DNA from: Succinivibrio sp.
GTDB lineage: Bacteria > Pseudomonadota > Gammaproteobacteria > Enterobacterales > Succinivibrionaceae
Reading direction: 5' to 3'
Assembly: GCA_017959135.1 (NCBI GenBank)
Contig: JAGDBH010000223.1
Location: forward strand, 1-6,358
Length of the DNA: 6,358 nt
A model generated the notes under the pieces. The model saw only the letters and a program-made list of their open reading frames with translations, was not told where the DNA came from and did not search any database. Numbering within the stretch: the first letter of the stretch is position 1; the number at the start of each line of letters is the position of its first letter. Of the stretch, positions 1 to 5,618 are shown piece by piece. Position numbers and translations under genes: made by a program.

Positions 1-2
1 AA

Positions 3-1043
3 TATACACTTTATGAAGATCTTGCTCTTTTGCTTACAACTTCAGGAACAACGGGAAGTCAGAAATTTGTAAGACAGAGTTACTTAAATATTTCTTCAAA
101 TGCCGACTCTATTATTTCCTATCTGAAAATAACATCTGATGACAGAGCGATTACATCTCTGCCTATGCACTATACATTTGGTTTATCTGTAATAAATACT
201 CATGTTAAAACCGGTGCCACAATTCTGCTTACAGATAAATCAATAATGCAAAGGGAATTCTGGGCTTTTCTTAAGGATAATAACGCAACAACAATAAGCG
301 GAGTTCCTTATACATTTGAAATGCTGAAGCGTTTAAGAATGCCAACTATGAAACTCCCTTCATTAAAGGTGCTCACTCAGGCAGGAGGAAAGCTTTCTGT
401 TGACCTTCAGAAATACTTTACAGAATATGCAATAAGCTCTGATAAACAGTTTTTTGTTATGTATGGACAGTGCGAGGCAACCTCGAGAATGGGTTACCTT
501 CCATTCGAGGATTCATTGAGAAAACCAGGAGCTATCGGTATTCCGATTCCTGGTGGAAAATATTATCTGATTGATAATAATGGAAATCCAATTAGTAGTT
601 GCCATACAGAGGGTGAACTCGTTTATGAGGGGGATAATGTAACTTTAGGCTATGCACAGGGCTTTGAAGACCTATGTTTAGGTGACGAACGTCACGGCAG
701 ATTATGCACTGGGGATCTGGCTTATTTTGACGAGGACCATTATTTTTATATAACAGGAAGAAATAACCGCTTTATAAAAGTATATGGAAATCGAGTTAAT
801 CTTGATGAGATTCAGTCAGGTCTAAAAGAATGTTTTGATGATCTTGACTGTGCTGTTATCGGAAAAGACGACCTGATTGTCGTCTGTCTGACTTCAGATA
901 AATGTCTCTCTGATGTGAAATCATTTCTTGAAGAGAGAATCAGTTTAAATCCAAGGGCTTTAAAAATAATTGTGGTAGATAATATTCCGAAAAATGAATC
1001 AGGAAAAATTATCTACCATAAATTAGCATCAGAGCTACTCTAA
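3..1043 (+). CDS. AMP-forming acyl/aryl-CoA ligase-like protein (ANL superfamily), 5'-truncated by window edge
   Basis: The frame is open to the left edge, so the true start lies outside; 346 residues are visible, about two thirds of a usual ANL enzyme of around 480-550 residues. Motifs in order: the P-loop A3 motif TSGTTGSQKFV (positions about 39-71), the A5-like YGQCEA (about 459-476), the A7 core CTGDLAYFD followed by TGR, and a C-terminal PKNESGKIIY with the A10 lysine. These motifs belong to enzymes that adenylate a carboxylate with ATP and pass it to CoA, a carrier-protein thiol or another acceptor; the substrate cannot be read. A TTG at 30 is only an internal leucine codon. The gene ends with TAA, overlapping the convergent flgT end by 9 bp. 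Its role next to flagellar genes is unknown; flagellin or surface-glycan modification is a guess. Confidence 0.88.
   Translation, partial: YTLYEDLALLLTTSGTTGSQKFVRQSYLNISSNADSIISYLKITSDDRAITSLPMHYTFGLSVINTHVKTGATILLTDKSIMQREFWAFLKDNNATTISGVPYTFEMLKRLRMPTMKLPSLKVLTQAGGKLSVDLQKYFTEYAISSDKQFFVMYGQCEATSRMGYLPFEDSLRKPGAIGIPIPGGKYYLIDNNGNPISSCHTEGELVYEGDNVTLGYAQGFEDLCLGDERHGRLCTGDLAYFDEDHYFYITGRNNRFIKVYGNRVNLDEIQSGLKECFDDLDCAVIGKDDLIVVCLTSDKCLSDVKSFLEERISLNPRALKIIVVDNIPKNESGKIIYHKLASELL
973..1018 (-). terminator. Long inverted repeat inside the ligase 3' end, possible flgT terminator
   Basis: A perfect 11-bp inverted repeat pairs 973-983 (TGGTAGATAAT) with 1008-1018; a second 4-bp stem, TTCC at 985-988 with GGAA at 1002-1005, can stack inside it. 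It lies wholly within the coding region for the A10 motif of the ligase, 17 bp beyond the flgT stop. Read in the flgT direction, the hairpin is followed within a few bases by the T-rich ATTATTTTTAAA. As the two genes overlap tail to tail, a terminator has to sit inside one of them. No T-tract follows it in the ligase direction. The structure is seen; terminator function is inference. Confidence 0.35.
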
Positions 1044-2192
1044 AGTTACTATATCATCTACATCTACATTTAGTGTATTGTTCTGAAGATCTACCGGTTT
1101 TAGCTTTGCTGAATGTGGATAGACAGCTGTAACTTTGTATAATCCTTTTGCATCCTCGTGTATTTCATATTCAGTTCCAACTGAACTAATCATATTTGAG
1201 GACTGTGCCAAAGAGAACTTCATGTCCTTTGTAATACCGTTGTCTCTTCCCATGTTAATGATAATATCATCACCCTTTGTATCTATAACTAGTGCAGAAA
1301 CAGGCGCACGCTGCAGTTCCCTGACCAGATCCTTTGCTGCACTGGATGTCAGATCATATAGTCTCTGACCATAATCTGAACCCCTGAATCTGTCTGAACG
1401 AAGATCAATGAATTCGTTTGATTCAAATGGCCAGTCAGTCTCGCCTGAGTAGTTTTTATGGAAGATTATCTGCTGGTTGATGGCATCAAAAACTTCAACA
1501 TCAAAATCAATTGTTCTTGTAGGAATGAACAGCATATTGGTTATGACATTATTGCCAACCTTGGATTTGCTTAGCGAATTTATGGTTCCTGTAATAATAT
1601 ACTGACTTCCATACTGGGTAGAAATCGCCTTTAGATTATCCAGTTTTGTCTTGTTTGGTACATTCTTACCGTTGTCATTAATTACATTTAGTCTTAACAC
1701 CGGTCTAGTATTGAAGGTTGCTGAATTAGTTAGCTGATCATATAGCATCTTATCCAGTTCCTTGTTTACATCCTCGATACCTAAAGCCCCCTGGAAGGAC
1801 TGAGAATCTGCATATTTAAAGGATAAAGGCAGAATTGACTTGTTGACAGTAGATCCTGTGCACTTAACTTTTGCCTTTTTATCATCGATAAAAGCCTTTA
1901 TTTTTACAGTGGTTCTGTTTAGAGTGCTCTGACTTTCAAGAATGACTATTTTTTTGATTATATTGCCAGATCCTGGTCCATATGAATTCCCGCTTAGAAC
2001 TCCACTTTTATATGTCTGTTCTAATCTTATATCTGCTCCTGTCTGCATCAGAAGATTATGAATAGCATCATTTACAGCATCTTCGCGATTTGGTCCTATA
2101 CCAGTCGCAATCTGCCAGCTGGCATCAGACTGAAAAGATAATGAGGCTAAAAATAAAGTGATAGTCACTTTTGCAATTTTTGAAAATTTCAT
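1035..2192 (-). CDS. flgT: Flagellar H-ring protein FlgT
   Basis: The product is a 385-residue exported protein, close to Vibrio FlgT (about 380). The start is the ATG at 2192, with GGGG five bases upstream and a signal peptide behind it (residues 1-24, ending SDA before SW). The open frame extends upstream to 2417, but that would cross the promoters and the flgO start. Residues 25-105 resemble the FlgT N-terminal domain (alternating SWQIATG, TGADIRLEQ and VKIKAFID segments). About 110-290 is the middle domain, beginning with KVKCTG and including SQYIITGTIN. About 295-385 is the C-terminal domain (SALVIDTKG, INMGRDNGI). In Vibrio, FlgT forms the H-ring around the LP ring and is needed for MotX/MotY assembly and sheathed flagella. 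It is divergent from flgO and has its own sigma-54-like promoter. The stop is TAG. Confidence 0.92.
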   Translation of the reverse strand: MKFSKIAKVTITLFLASLSFQSDASWQIATGIGPNREDAVNDAIHNLLMQTGADIRLEQTYKSGVLSGNSYGPGSGNIIKKIVILESQSTLNRTTVKIKAFIDDKKAKVKCTGSTVNKSILPLSFKYADSQSFQGALGIEDVNKELDKMLYDQLTNSATFNTRPVLRLNVINDNGKNVPNKTKLDNLKAISTQYGSQYIITGTINSLSKSKVGNNVITNMLFIPTRTIDFDVEVFDAINQQIIFHKNYSGETDWPFESNEFIDLRSDRFRGSDYGQRLYDLTSSAAKDLVRELQRAPVSALVIDTKGDDIIINMGRDNGITKDMKFSLAQSSNMISSVGTEYEIHEDAKGLYKVTAVYPHSAKLKPVDLQNNTLNVDVDDIVTLE

Positions 2193-2222
2193 AAAAACCC
2201 CAGATGATTGATTTTTGTCATA

Positions 2223-2239
2223 TGGCATTGAAATTGCAT
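2223..2239 (+). promoter_or_regulatory. Sigma-54 promoter of flgOPN
   Basis: The sequence TGGCAT-N5-TTGCAT has the invariant GG (2224-2225) and GC (2236-2237) separated by exactly 10 bases, close to the sigma-54 consensus TGGCAC-N5-TTGCW. The start of transcription would be near 2249, leaving an 83-base leader before flgO. Sigma-54 control with FlrA/FlrC-type activators is established for this class of genes in Vibrio; the activator here is not in the window. Confidence 0.75.
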
Positions 2240-2250
2240 TATTTAGACCA
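2235..2250 (-). promoter_or_regulatory. Sigma-54-like promoter of flgT, overlapping the flgO promoter
   Basis: On the minus strand, TGGTCT-N5-ATGCAA places GG (2249-2248) ten bases from GC (2237-2236). The -24 element is weaker than that of flgO. The -12 dinucleotide is the same base pair step used by the flgO promoter, because the core TGCA is palindromic. The start would be near 2224, giving a 32-base leader before the flgT ATG, a sensible distance. Confidence 0.5.
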
Positions 2251-2256
2251 AGATTT

Positions 2257-2294
2257 GAGAAATCGTTATTTTTGTAACGAATCTTCTCTGTAAC
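2257..2294. promoter_or_regulatory. Nested inverted repeat and TGTAAC direct repeat in the flgO leader
   Basis: CGTTA (2264-2268) and TAACG (2275-2279) form a short stem around TTTTTG, flanked by GAGAA (2257-2261) and TTCTC (2284-2288). TGTAAC occurs at 2273-2278 and again at 2289-2294, 16 bp apart. The block lies just downstream of the predicted flgO start site. Some flagellar enhancer-binding proteins (FlrC in Vibrio cholerae) bind downstream of the promoter, so this is a candidate activator site; a leader hairpin is the alternative. Confidence 0.3.
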
Positions 2295-2331
2295 AGTAAT
2301 ACATTGATTATACGTACAAAAGAAGGTCAGG

Positions 2332-3360
2332 ATGGAGAGAATGTTTTTAAAAATGCTAAGTATTGCAGCATTGATTGCAATTTCTGGCTGTACGGCAAAT
2401 CCTGCCCATGGTGGCAAAGATTCCTCTCAGCCTCCAGTATATGAGCAAAAGGGCATGGAAATAAGTAAAACAGTCTCTGAGATGGCTGATACTTTATATG
2501 CCACAATGATTGCTGATCTTAAAGCAATTGATTCTGCAAATGGAAATGGTCTAGTCAAAAAAGTGACAATACCTAAGGTTGCAGTAACCTCTTTTGTTGA
2601 TACTGATACATATGAGAATGCAGGCTATCTGGGCAGATCAATGGCGGAAATGTTTGTTCATGAACTTGATCGCAGAGGTATTCAGGTCTTCGAGTATAAG
2701 CTGACAGGCTCTATTTCAATAACAAAAGACGGTGAGTTTGTATTCTCAAGAAACTGGAAAAAGGTTGCACGTCAGGCAATGGTTAGACATATTTTGGCAG
2801 GAACGATTACCCGTAATGAAAAGTGTATTGTTGTTGTCGGACGTATTATTAATATGTCAAATTCAACCGTCGTTGGTTCTTCAACCGGATTTATTCCTTA
2901 CGAGAGACTTCCTTACTGCTATAGAACTGGCGAGAAAAACTGTTCTATGAATGGAGCTCTTTCATATCAGTATTATCTTCCAGAAGGCGGAAAGAAGGTT
3001 TCCAATGGAGCTGGAGTTACAGATACAGTAACCAGTGTGAGGGTATCATCTTATTCCTATCGCTCAACATTAACTCCAGAACAGGAAAAAATTGCCAAAA
3101 AGAGAAAGGAAGAGGAATTTATAAACAACTACTATATGTCTGATAAGAAGGATTTTAACGCTAAATACTATGTTGATGGGGCGAAAGTTCCAGGAACATC
3201 AACCGGTAATTATGAGCGTTATATGTATGAAAAGAATAAATCTTCCCTGGGCACCTCTGGTAAGTCATCAGTTGTGTATCCAGCCCAGTCATATATGTAT
3301 AAGGACAGAATCACCAGAGATGTTCATGATGAAAGTCATTATTCAAGGGTGAGTGATTAG
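2332..3360 (+). CDS. flgO: Flagellar outer-membrane lipoprotein FlgO with extended tyrosine-rich C-terminus
   Basis: The product is 342 residues. The ATG at 2332 is preceded by GAAGG with five bases between; a second ATG at 2341 has a poorly placed ribosome site. Residues 1-19 are a lipoprotein signal with lipobox ISGC, making Cys20 the lipidated residue. About residues 80-190 form the FlgO domain: KVAVTSFVD, a GYLGRSMAEMFVHEL helix, the central ILAGTITR strand and IINMSNSTVVGSS. FlgO and FlgP are outer-membrane lipoproteins needed for polar-flagellum stability and motility in Vibrio. Residues 191-342 go beyond this domain: 18 of 152 are tyrosine, with a charged stretch at 250-262 and two cysteines (196, 204). 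The gene is first of an operon with flgP, 10 bp away. The stop is TAG. Confidence 0.92.
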   Translation: MERMFLKMLSIAALIAISGCTANPAHGGKDSSQPPVYEQKGMEISKTVSEMADTLYATMIADLKAIDSANGNGLVKKVTIPKVAVTSFVDTDTYENAGYLGRSMAEMFVHELDRRGIQVFEYKLTGSISITKDGEFVFSRNWKKVARQAMVRHILAGTITRNEKCIVVVGRIINMSNSTVVGSSTGFIPYERLPYCYRTGEKNCSMNGALSYQYYLPEGGKKVSNGAGVTDTVTSVRVSSYSYRSTLTPEQEKIAKKRKEEEFINNYYMSDKKDFNAKYYVDGAKVPGTSTGNYERYMYEKNKSSLGTSGKSSVVYPAQSYMYKDRITRDVHDESHYSRVSD

Positions 3361-3370
3361 GAGAGAAAAA

Positions 3371-3823
3371 ATGAAGATATTAAAGATAGTTGCAGTTGCA
3401 ATTGCAATGTCATTAACATTGACATCTTGCTCTTCTACTTTTTTAACCAGAAATATCAGTTTTACTGATTCTGGAGTAAAAAAGCCGAATGCATTTCCTG
3501 TACTCAGAGCAACTGGTTACGCTTCAATTTCTAGACAGCCTGGTGCAACATCTCAGATGAAGCAGATAAAAGCCATGAGAGCTTCAAAGATTGAGGCTTA
3601 CAGGGAGCTGTCAGAGCAGGTCAATGGCGTATATATAAATGCAAAGGATTCACTGAACAGCAACAGTGTTGAAACCTCCAATAACGTAAAAACAGAAGTT
3701 GATGGATTCATTCATGGCGCACGAGTAATCAGACAGTATGCCATGGGAGATACATATGCAACCGAGGTTGAGCTTGATACCCGTGTAGTTTACGACATGT
3801 ATGATATGCGTGGCGCATTATAG
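3371..3823 (+). CDS. flgP: Flagellar assembly lipoprotein FlgP (LPP20 family)
   Basis: The product is 150 residues. The ATG at 3371 is preceded by AGGAGAG with five bases between; a GTG at 3353 is in frame but lies inside flgO without such a site. Residues 1-19 are a lipoprotein signal with lipobox LTSC, so Cys20 is the predicted lipidated residue. Residues 46-145 match the LPP20 fold: RATGYASIS, a helical MRASKIEAYRELSEQVNG, then DGFIHGARVI and a final strand EVELDTRVVYDM. FlgP forms an outer-membrane-associated ring or disk around the motor in Vibrio and Campylobacter and stabilises the polar flagellum. It is co-transcribed with flgO and flgN. The stop is TAG, with a TGA two codons later. 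Confidence 0.93.
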   Translation: MKILKIVAVAIAMSLTLTSCSSTFLTRNISFTDSGVKKPNAFPVLRATGYASISRQPGATSQMKQIKAMRASKIEAYRELSEQVNGVYINAKDSLNSNSVETSNNVKTEVDGFIHGARVIRQYAMGDTYATEVELDTRVVYDMYDMRGAL

Positions 3824-3834
3824 GGGAGGTGAAT

Positions 3835-4143
3835 ATGGAAACTGCAAACAGATTTGTATTCAAAAAGATAACTCCTAATACACAGGAACCTGCTGTAAAA
3901 CCCATAAAGGATTATCTAATGATGCAGGATAAGGTTCTATCCTGTCTGGAACAGGTTATCAGCAGGGAATATCTGGCTTTGAAGGAAAGACATTTTGAGC
4001 TGTTACAGGGACTTTCAACAGAAAAGTCTGACCTGATGCTAAAACTACAGTCAAATGATCAGAAACTTAAACTTCATCCAGAGGTTGGTACTCTTAAAAC
4101 AAAATATAGTGCAGAAGTCCTGATAATTAAGAATAAAATGTAG
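3835..4143 (+). CDS. flgN: FlgN export chaperone, N-terminal part ending at an in-frame amber codon
   Basis: As it stands, the open frame makes 102 residues. I chose the ATG at 3835 because GGGGAGGTGA lies just upstream with normal spacing; the GTG at 3829 sits within that ribosome site. The protein is a helical, coiled-coil-like chain (CLEQVISREYLALKER, FELLQGLSTEKSDLMLKL, HPEVGTL) typical of the FlgN family, cytoplasmic chaperones that deliver the hook-filament junction proteins FlgK and FlgL to the flagellar export gate. It ends at TAG 4141-4143, before the C-terminal region known to bind FlgK/FlgL, so the 102-residue product should be defective. It starts 11 bp after flgP in the same operon. 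Confidence 0.8.
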   Translation: METANRFVFKKITPNTQEPAVKPIKDYLMMQDKVLSCLEQVISREYLALKERHFELLQGLSTEKSDLMLKLQSNDQKLKLHPEVGTLKTKYSAEVLIIKNKM

Positions 4144-4320
4144 AAATGTCATTTTAGAAATGAAATTAATGGAAAGCTGATTACCATGTGTATGCAGTCT
4201 TCAAATAGACTTCAGGCTCTACTTGTTGAAGCAAGAGATCTTGTGACCTGTAACAAGACCTATAACAACAAGGGTAGTGCATCTGCAAGAGCTCCTCTGA
4301 GAGTTTCTGTTTCAGCCTAA
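3835..4320 (+). pseudogene. flgN: Full-length flgN reading frame interrupted by TAG at 4141-4143
   Basis: Codons 104-161 continue in the same frame after the amber codon with no other stop until TAA at 4318-4320. They read as authentic FlgN C-terminus: KCHFRNEINGKLI, then MQSSNRLQALLVEARD, then KTYNNKG and a tail ending SVSA. The family pattern is a cysteine-containing C-x-x-x-N-E-V-N-G-x-L-I helix followed by a TY-N-x-x-G turn. There is no frameshift, so one substitution explains the gene (for example CAG to TAG). An in-frame ATG at 4186 has no ribosome site. The alternatives are a sequencing error, a genuine nonsense mutation, or suppressed translation. Confidence 0.8.
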
Positions 4321-4334
4321 TCTCTTGTATTCAG

Positions 4335-4367
4335 ATAGTCCTGTTTTTCTTGATACAGGACTATTTT
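4335..4367 (+). terminator. Rho-independent terminator of flgOPN
   Basis: A perfect 10-bp stem pairs ATAGTCCTGT (4335-4344) with ACAGGACTAT (4355-4364) around a 10-base loop and is followed by TTTTCTC. It starts 14 bp after the TAA that ends the full flgN frame, not after the amber codon, which supports the longer frame as the ancestral gene. Confidence 0.8.
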
Positions 4368-4505
4368 CTCGCCTCTTTTCTAACCATTTTTATTTACAAA
4401 AATCAAAGTGATATTCAGAGTTATTACAATTTTTGGGTACGTTATAAAACATGCTAAAAAAATGTAATTTAAGATGTCTGTGCATTTAATAACTTACGCT
4501 TCTTT

Positions 4506-4532
4506 TAAATCAGCTTAAGAAATAGTGCATAA
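4506..4532 (+). promoter_or_regulatory. Weak sigma-28-like promoter candidate for the AAA+ ATPase gene
   Basis: TAAATCAG-N11-GTGCATAA resembles the FliA consensus TAAAGTTT-N11-GCCGATAA in the TAAA and ATAA parts and has the correct spacer, but matches only 4 and 5 of 8 bases. It would start transcription near 4539, just before GGAG at 4547-4550. The region is AT-rich and a vegetative promoter with TATAAA at 4443-4448 is also possible. Nothing else is recognised in the 4368-4546 gap. Confidence 0.25.
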
Positions 4533-4555
4533 ATACAAATTACATTGGAGCAAAA

Positions 4556-5512
4556 ATGGGATTGGTTAATCTTTGTAATATCTTTGGCAATGATAAACTG
4601 GTAATTTCTGAATTTGATTTTTCACCTGTAAACTACACTCAGCATGTGCCAAATCTTGATGCGGAATATGTTTTTGAACTGAACAGTCTGAATGATCTGT
4701 TACTGTATCTGGTTCATCCTTTTAAAGACTGTCTGTATATAAGTGGACCTTCAGGCTGCGGCAAAACTTCTCTGGTTCTTCAGGTTGCGGCAAGGTTAAA
4801 CTGGCCTGTCGAGCAGATCACCCTGTCTAACAAATCTGAATCTTTAGAACTTATAGGACATTCTTCTTTAAAAAATGGAGAACTGATCTATGAATATGGA
4901 CCTTTAACCAGAGCCATGATGTACGGAGAAATTATGATCTTAAATGAAATAGACCTGATGTCCCCAGGAGATTTGACAGTGTTGAACGATGTTCTTGAGG
5001 GAAAGGATTTAACTATTGTGGCAAATCAGGGGGAGATCATAAAACCCCATCCTAATTTCCGTGTTGTTGCTACCGCTAATTCAAAGGGAAATGGAGATGT
5101 AAGCGGCTTTTATAATGGAGTTCGTCTTTTAAATCAGGCTTTTCTTGACAGATTTAGATTTATGGAAATGTCATATCCTAAAACTAACGTAGAAAAAGCC
5201 ATGATTCTAAGCATGTTTCCTTCTATTGATGAAGAACTATGTGTAAAGCTACTGAAATTTGCTCATGATTTAAGACAGGTAATTGAGGTTGGTTTTGAGA
5301 ATGGAGTAAGGCAGTTATCTGCTCCTTTTTCAACAAGATCTCTGATTAAAATCGCGGGCCTAATGTCTCTTGATACAAATCTGGACATTCATAAAATAAT
5401 AAAAATGTGTTTTGCTTTAAGACTGCCTGCTGTTGAATATGAGTATGTGATGAGACTATGTAATGATATTTTTGGTCACGAAAGCGGAAAGGCGACTGTA
5501 AAACCAGAATAG
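4556..5512 (+). CDS. CobS/MoxR-like AAA+ ATPase (AAA_5 type)
   Basis: The product is 318 residues. The ATG at 4556 follows GGAG (4547-4550) with five bases between. Walker A is GPSGCGKTS (residues 64-72). Next come LNWPVEQITL and a GPLTRAM segment (115-121). Walker B is IMILNEID (126-133), with asparagine 130 in place of the usual aspartate before the catalytic Glu131. Sensor 1 is VVATAN (170-175). N-x-A-x-LDRF (193-200) carries the likely arginine finger Arg199, and STRSLIKIA (259-267) the sensor-2 arginine. This order, with the LNDVLEGK and HPNFRV segments, resembles CobS, CbbQ and NorQ ATPases, which usually remodel an enzyme together with a von Willebrand A-domain partner. No such partner is visible. 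It lacks the GAFTGA loop and DNA-binding domain of sigma-54 activators, and is not FlhF. It appears monocistronic between two terminators. Its link to flagella rests only on position. Confidence 0.85.
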   Translation: MGLVNLCNIFGNDKLVISEFDFSPVNYTQHVPNLDAEYVFELNSLNDLLLYLVHPFKDCLYISGPSGCGKTSLVLQVAARLNWPVEQITLSNKSESLELIGHSSLKNGELIYEYGPLTRAMMYGEIMILNEIDLMSPGDLTVLNDVLEGKDLTIVANQGEIIKPHPNFRVVATANSKGNGDVSGFYNGVRLLNQAFLDRFRFMEMSYPKTNVEKAMILSMFPSIDEELCVKLLKFAHDLRQVIEVGFENGVRQLSAPFSTRSLIKIAGLMSLDTNLDIHKIIKMCFALRLPAVEYEYVMRLCNDIFGHESGKATVKPE

Positions 5513-5514
5513 CC

Positions 5515-5550
5515 AAAAAAAACAAACCCAGCATACTCATGCTGGGCTTT
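5515..5550. terminator. Bidirectional terminator between the ATPase gene and flgM
   Basis: A perfect 8-bp stem, CCCAGCAT (5527-5534) with ATGCTGGG (5539-5546), closes a 4-base loop. On the minus strand it is followed by TTTGTTTTTTTT, a strong terminator for flgM transcripts. On the plus strand it is followed only by CTTTAA, so termination of the ATPase transcript should be weaker. Confidence 0.85.
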
Positions 5551-5618
5551 AACCTCATCCTCCTGCTAAATGAGGTTATATCTGGATAAAACTGTTCTCC
5601 TGCAAAACAGTGTTATCC
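5550..5618 (-). promoter_or_regulatory. Two tandem hairpins with GCAGGAG loops in the flgM 3' region
   Basis: Read in the flgM direction, hairpin 1 (5618-5584) pairs GGATAA with TTATCC and ACTGTT with AACAGT around a one-base mismatch and displays a 9-base loop containing GCAGGAG. Hairpin 2 (5578-5550) has a perfect 9-bp stem (TAACCTCAT with ATGAGGTTA) and an 11-base loop, again containing GCAGGAG. The terminator follows at once. Hairpin 1 includes the last flgM codon and the stop. GGA exposed in tandem hairpin loops before a terminator is the architecture of CsrB/RsmY-type RNAs that bind CsrA/RsmA. The structures are read from the sequence; the CsrA link is inference. Confidence 0.4.

Noticed and set aside
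1135..1368. 77-residue plus-strand frame opposite flgT
   Set aside because: It is antisense to well-conserved FlgT C-terminal codons, with no ribosome site or family resemblance.
2193..2417. Upstream extension of the flgT frame by 75 residues
   Set aside because: It would cover both sigma-54 promoters and the start of flgO, lacks a ribosome site, and hides a clear signal peptide that begins at the ATG at 2192.
2732..2950. Overlapping frame inside flgO (also 3170-3352)
   Set aside because: Both are alternative-frame readings of flgO, which has a convincing lipobox and FlgO domain.
4141..4143. Genome-wide TAG reassignment or programmed readthrough
   Set aside because: Five other genes in the window stop at TAG in sensible places, and reading through flgO or the ATPase stop would add meaningless tails. 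The local context (ATG TAG AAA) is not a known readthrough signal.
4141..4320. Frameshift as the cause of the flgN break
   Set aside because: The N- and C-terminal parts are in the same frame and the residue spacing to the conserved NE-x-NG motif is preserved, so only a substitution is needed.
4556..5512. Sigma-54 activator (FlrA/FlrC) or FlhF
   Set aside because: There is no GAFTGA loop, no helix-turn-helix C-terminus, and no SRP-type GTPase motifs; the motif order fits CobS/MoxR-like ATPases.
5346..5558. 70-residue minus-strand frame across the ATPase 3' end and terminator
   Set aside because: It is antisense to the ATPase sensor-2 region and runs through the terminator stem; no ribosome site seen.
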